Below, one piece after another: positions 6,576 to 7,248 of a stretch of DNA of 7,248 nt. The stretch is taken from assembly GCA_030824835.1 (NCBI GenBank), contig JAPJRA010000164.1:1-7248 (forward strand), given 5' to 3'. Made by a program: the position numbers and the translations under genes. The stretch comes from Geminicoccaceae bacterium (lineage in GTDB: Bacteria > Pseudomonadota > Alphaproteobacteria > Geminicoccales > Geminicoccaceae). Numbering within the stretch: position 1 is the stretch's first letter; every line of letters begins with the position of its first letter. The notes below the pieces were generated by a model. It made no database searches. It had not been told where the DNA came from and saw only the letters and a list, made by a program, of their open reading frames with translations.

Positions 6576-7248
6576 CTATTCCCAAAGCTTCCACGGTGCT
6601 TCGCCGCTTTCCCAAAGCTCGTCCAGCCGCGCTTTGTCGCGGATGGTGTCCATGCACTGCCAGAAGCCGTAGTGCCGATACGCCATCAGTTGACCCTCGC
6701 TCGCCAGCCGCTCCAGCGGCTGATGCTCGAACGGCGTCAGATCGTCGTCGATATAGTCGAAGATGCCGGGCTCGAGCACGAAGAAGGCACCGTTGATCCA
6801 GCCCTCGCCGGTCTGCGGCTTCTCGGTAAAGCTGACCACCTTGTCGGACTCGAGCTCGAGGCACCCGAACCGGGCCGGTGGCCTGACGGCGGTGACCGTG
6901 GCGAGCTTGCCGTGCGAGCGGTGGAACGCCAGCAAGGCGTGCAGATCGACGGTGGAGACTCCGTCACCCCAGGTGAGCATGAAGGTGCTGTCACCGAGAT
7001 AGGGCCGCAGCCGCTTGATCCGCCCGCCTGTCATCGAGCGCTGCCCGGTATCGACCAGATCCACCTTCCACGGCTGCTTGTGTCCCGAGTGCGCATCCAC
7101 CGCACCGGAGGAGAAATCGACGGTAAGGTCCCGGTTCAGGAACCAGAAATCCATCATGTATTTCTTGATGTATTCGCCCTTATAGCCCAGGGCGATCGCA
7201 AATTCCTGGAAGCCGTAATGGCTATAATGCATCATGATGTGCCAGAGG
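6576..7248 (-). CDS. rfbF: Glucose-1-phosphate cytidylyltransferase, C-terminal 223 residues (5'-truncated by window)
   Basis: The enzyme joins CTP and alpha-D-glucose 1-phosphate to make CDP-glucose, the entry step to CDP-linked deoxysugars. The reading frame continues past the in-frame ATG at 7235 to the window edge: the codons before it read LWHI, giving LWHIMMHYSHYG, which matches the family's conserved ILWHIM..YSHYG segment. The true start is therefore outside, and roughly 34 residues, including the N-terminal GGxGTRL nucleotide-binding loop, are missing. In the visible part (counting LWHI as 1-4) are LGYKG, TWGDGVSTVD (from 92; Trp replaces the more common Tyr), GKLATVTAVRPPARFG, FTEKP (140-144), WINGAFFVLE (150-159) and FWQCMDTIRDK (195-205). 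These together are specific for RfbF rather than for RmlA or GalU. It is the first visible gene of the minus-strand operon and ends with TAG 4 nt before the SDR gene. Confidence 0.92.
   Translation of the reverse strand, partial: LWHIMMHYSHYGFQEFAIALGYKGEYIKKYMMDFWFLNRDLTVDFSSGAVDAHSGHKQPWKVDLVDTGQRSMTGGRIKRLRPYLGDSTFMLTWGDGVSTVDLHALLAFHRSHGKLATVTAVRPPARFGCLELESDKVVSFTEKPQTGEGWINGAFFVLEPGIFDYIDDDLTPFEHQPLERLASEGQLMAYRHYGFWQCMDTIRDKARLDELWESGEAPWKLWE

Noticed and set aside
5600..6796. Plus-strand open frame (398 codons) opposite the SDR gene
   Set aside because: It is antisense to an SDR with intact GxxGxxG and YxxxK motifs; the translation is His/Gly/Arg-rich and resembles no protein.
7233..7235. 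ATG at 7235 as start of the cytidylyltransferase
   Set aside because: The frame stays open to the window edge and the codons before it encode LWHI, part of a conserved RfbF segment, so the gene begins outside the window.
1..7248. CRISPR array, tRNA/rRNA, insertion sequence or defence system
   Set aside because: No regularly spaced repeats, tRNA-like cloverleaf, transposase motifs or terminal inverted repeats were seen on either strand; the coding content is fully that of a glycan locus.

Overview
The window is GC-rich throughout, with a strong G/C bias at third codon positions and long spurious antisense reading frames, as expected of a high-GC bacterium. Gene content and style suggest a Gram-negative proteobacterium, perhaps an alphaproteobacterium. 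That is a soft inference, because no taxonomic marker is present. The window is a piece of a surface-polysaccharide or O-antigen type locus for making and transferring a nucleotide sugar.

Right part, minus strand (7248 down to 3105): a tight four-gene run. It holds a 5'-truncated glucose-1-phosphate cytidylyltransferase (rfbF-like), an NAD-dependent epimerase/dehydratase of the extended SDR type, a sugar C-methyltransferase of the TcaB9/NovU kind, and a second, diverged C-methyltransferase paralogue. Spacings are 4 nt, an ATGA overlap and 6 nt, so this is almost certainly one operon. The likely logic is activation of a hexose as a CDP-sugar, oxidation/reduction or epimerisation of a keto-sugar, and addition of one or more branching methyl groups. 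No CDP-glucose 4,6-dehydratase is seen, so that step would have to be encoded outside the window or be done by the SDR enzyme.

Left part: two paralogous GT4 glycosyltransferases lie back to back. One runs on the plus strand (1831-3099) and meets the right-hand operon tail to tail, with only 5 nt between stop codons. The other runs on the minus strand (1581-286) and is coupled by an ATGA overlap to a further, unidentified gene that leaves the left edge. Both glycosyltransferases carry the same unusual insertion in the C-terminal Rossmann domain.

The only non-coding stretch of any size is the 249-nt divergent region 1582-1830. It holds two ribosome binding sites, a nested inverted repeat, and a weak reading frame that may be a gene remnant. 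No tRNA, rRNA, mobile element, CRISPR array or defence system was seen. I see no clearly new kind of system. The points of most interest are the tandem C-methyltransferases next to rfbF, the shared glycosyltransferase insertion and the intergenic hairpin.
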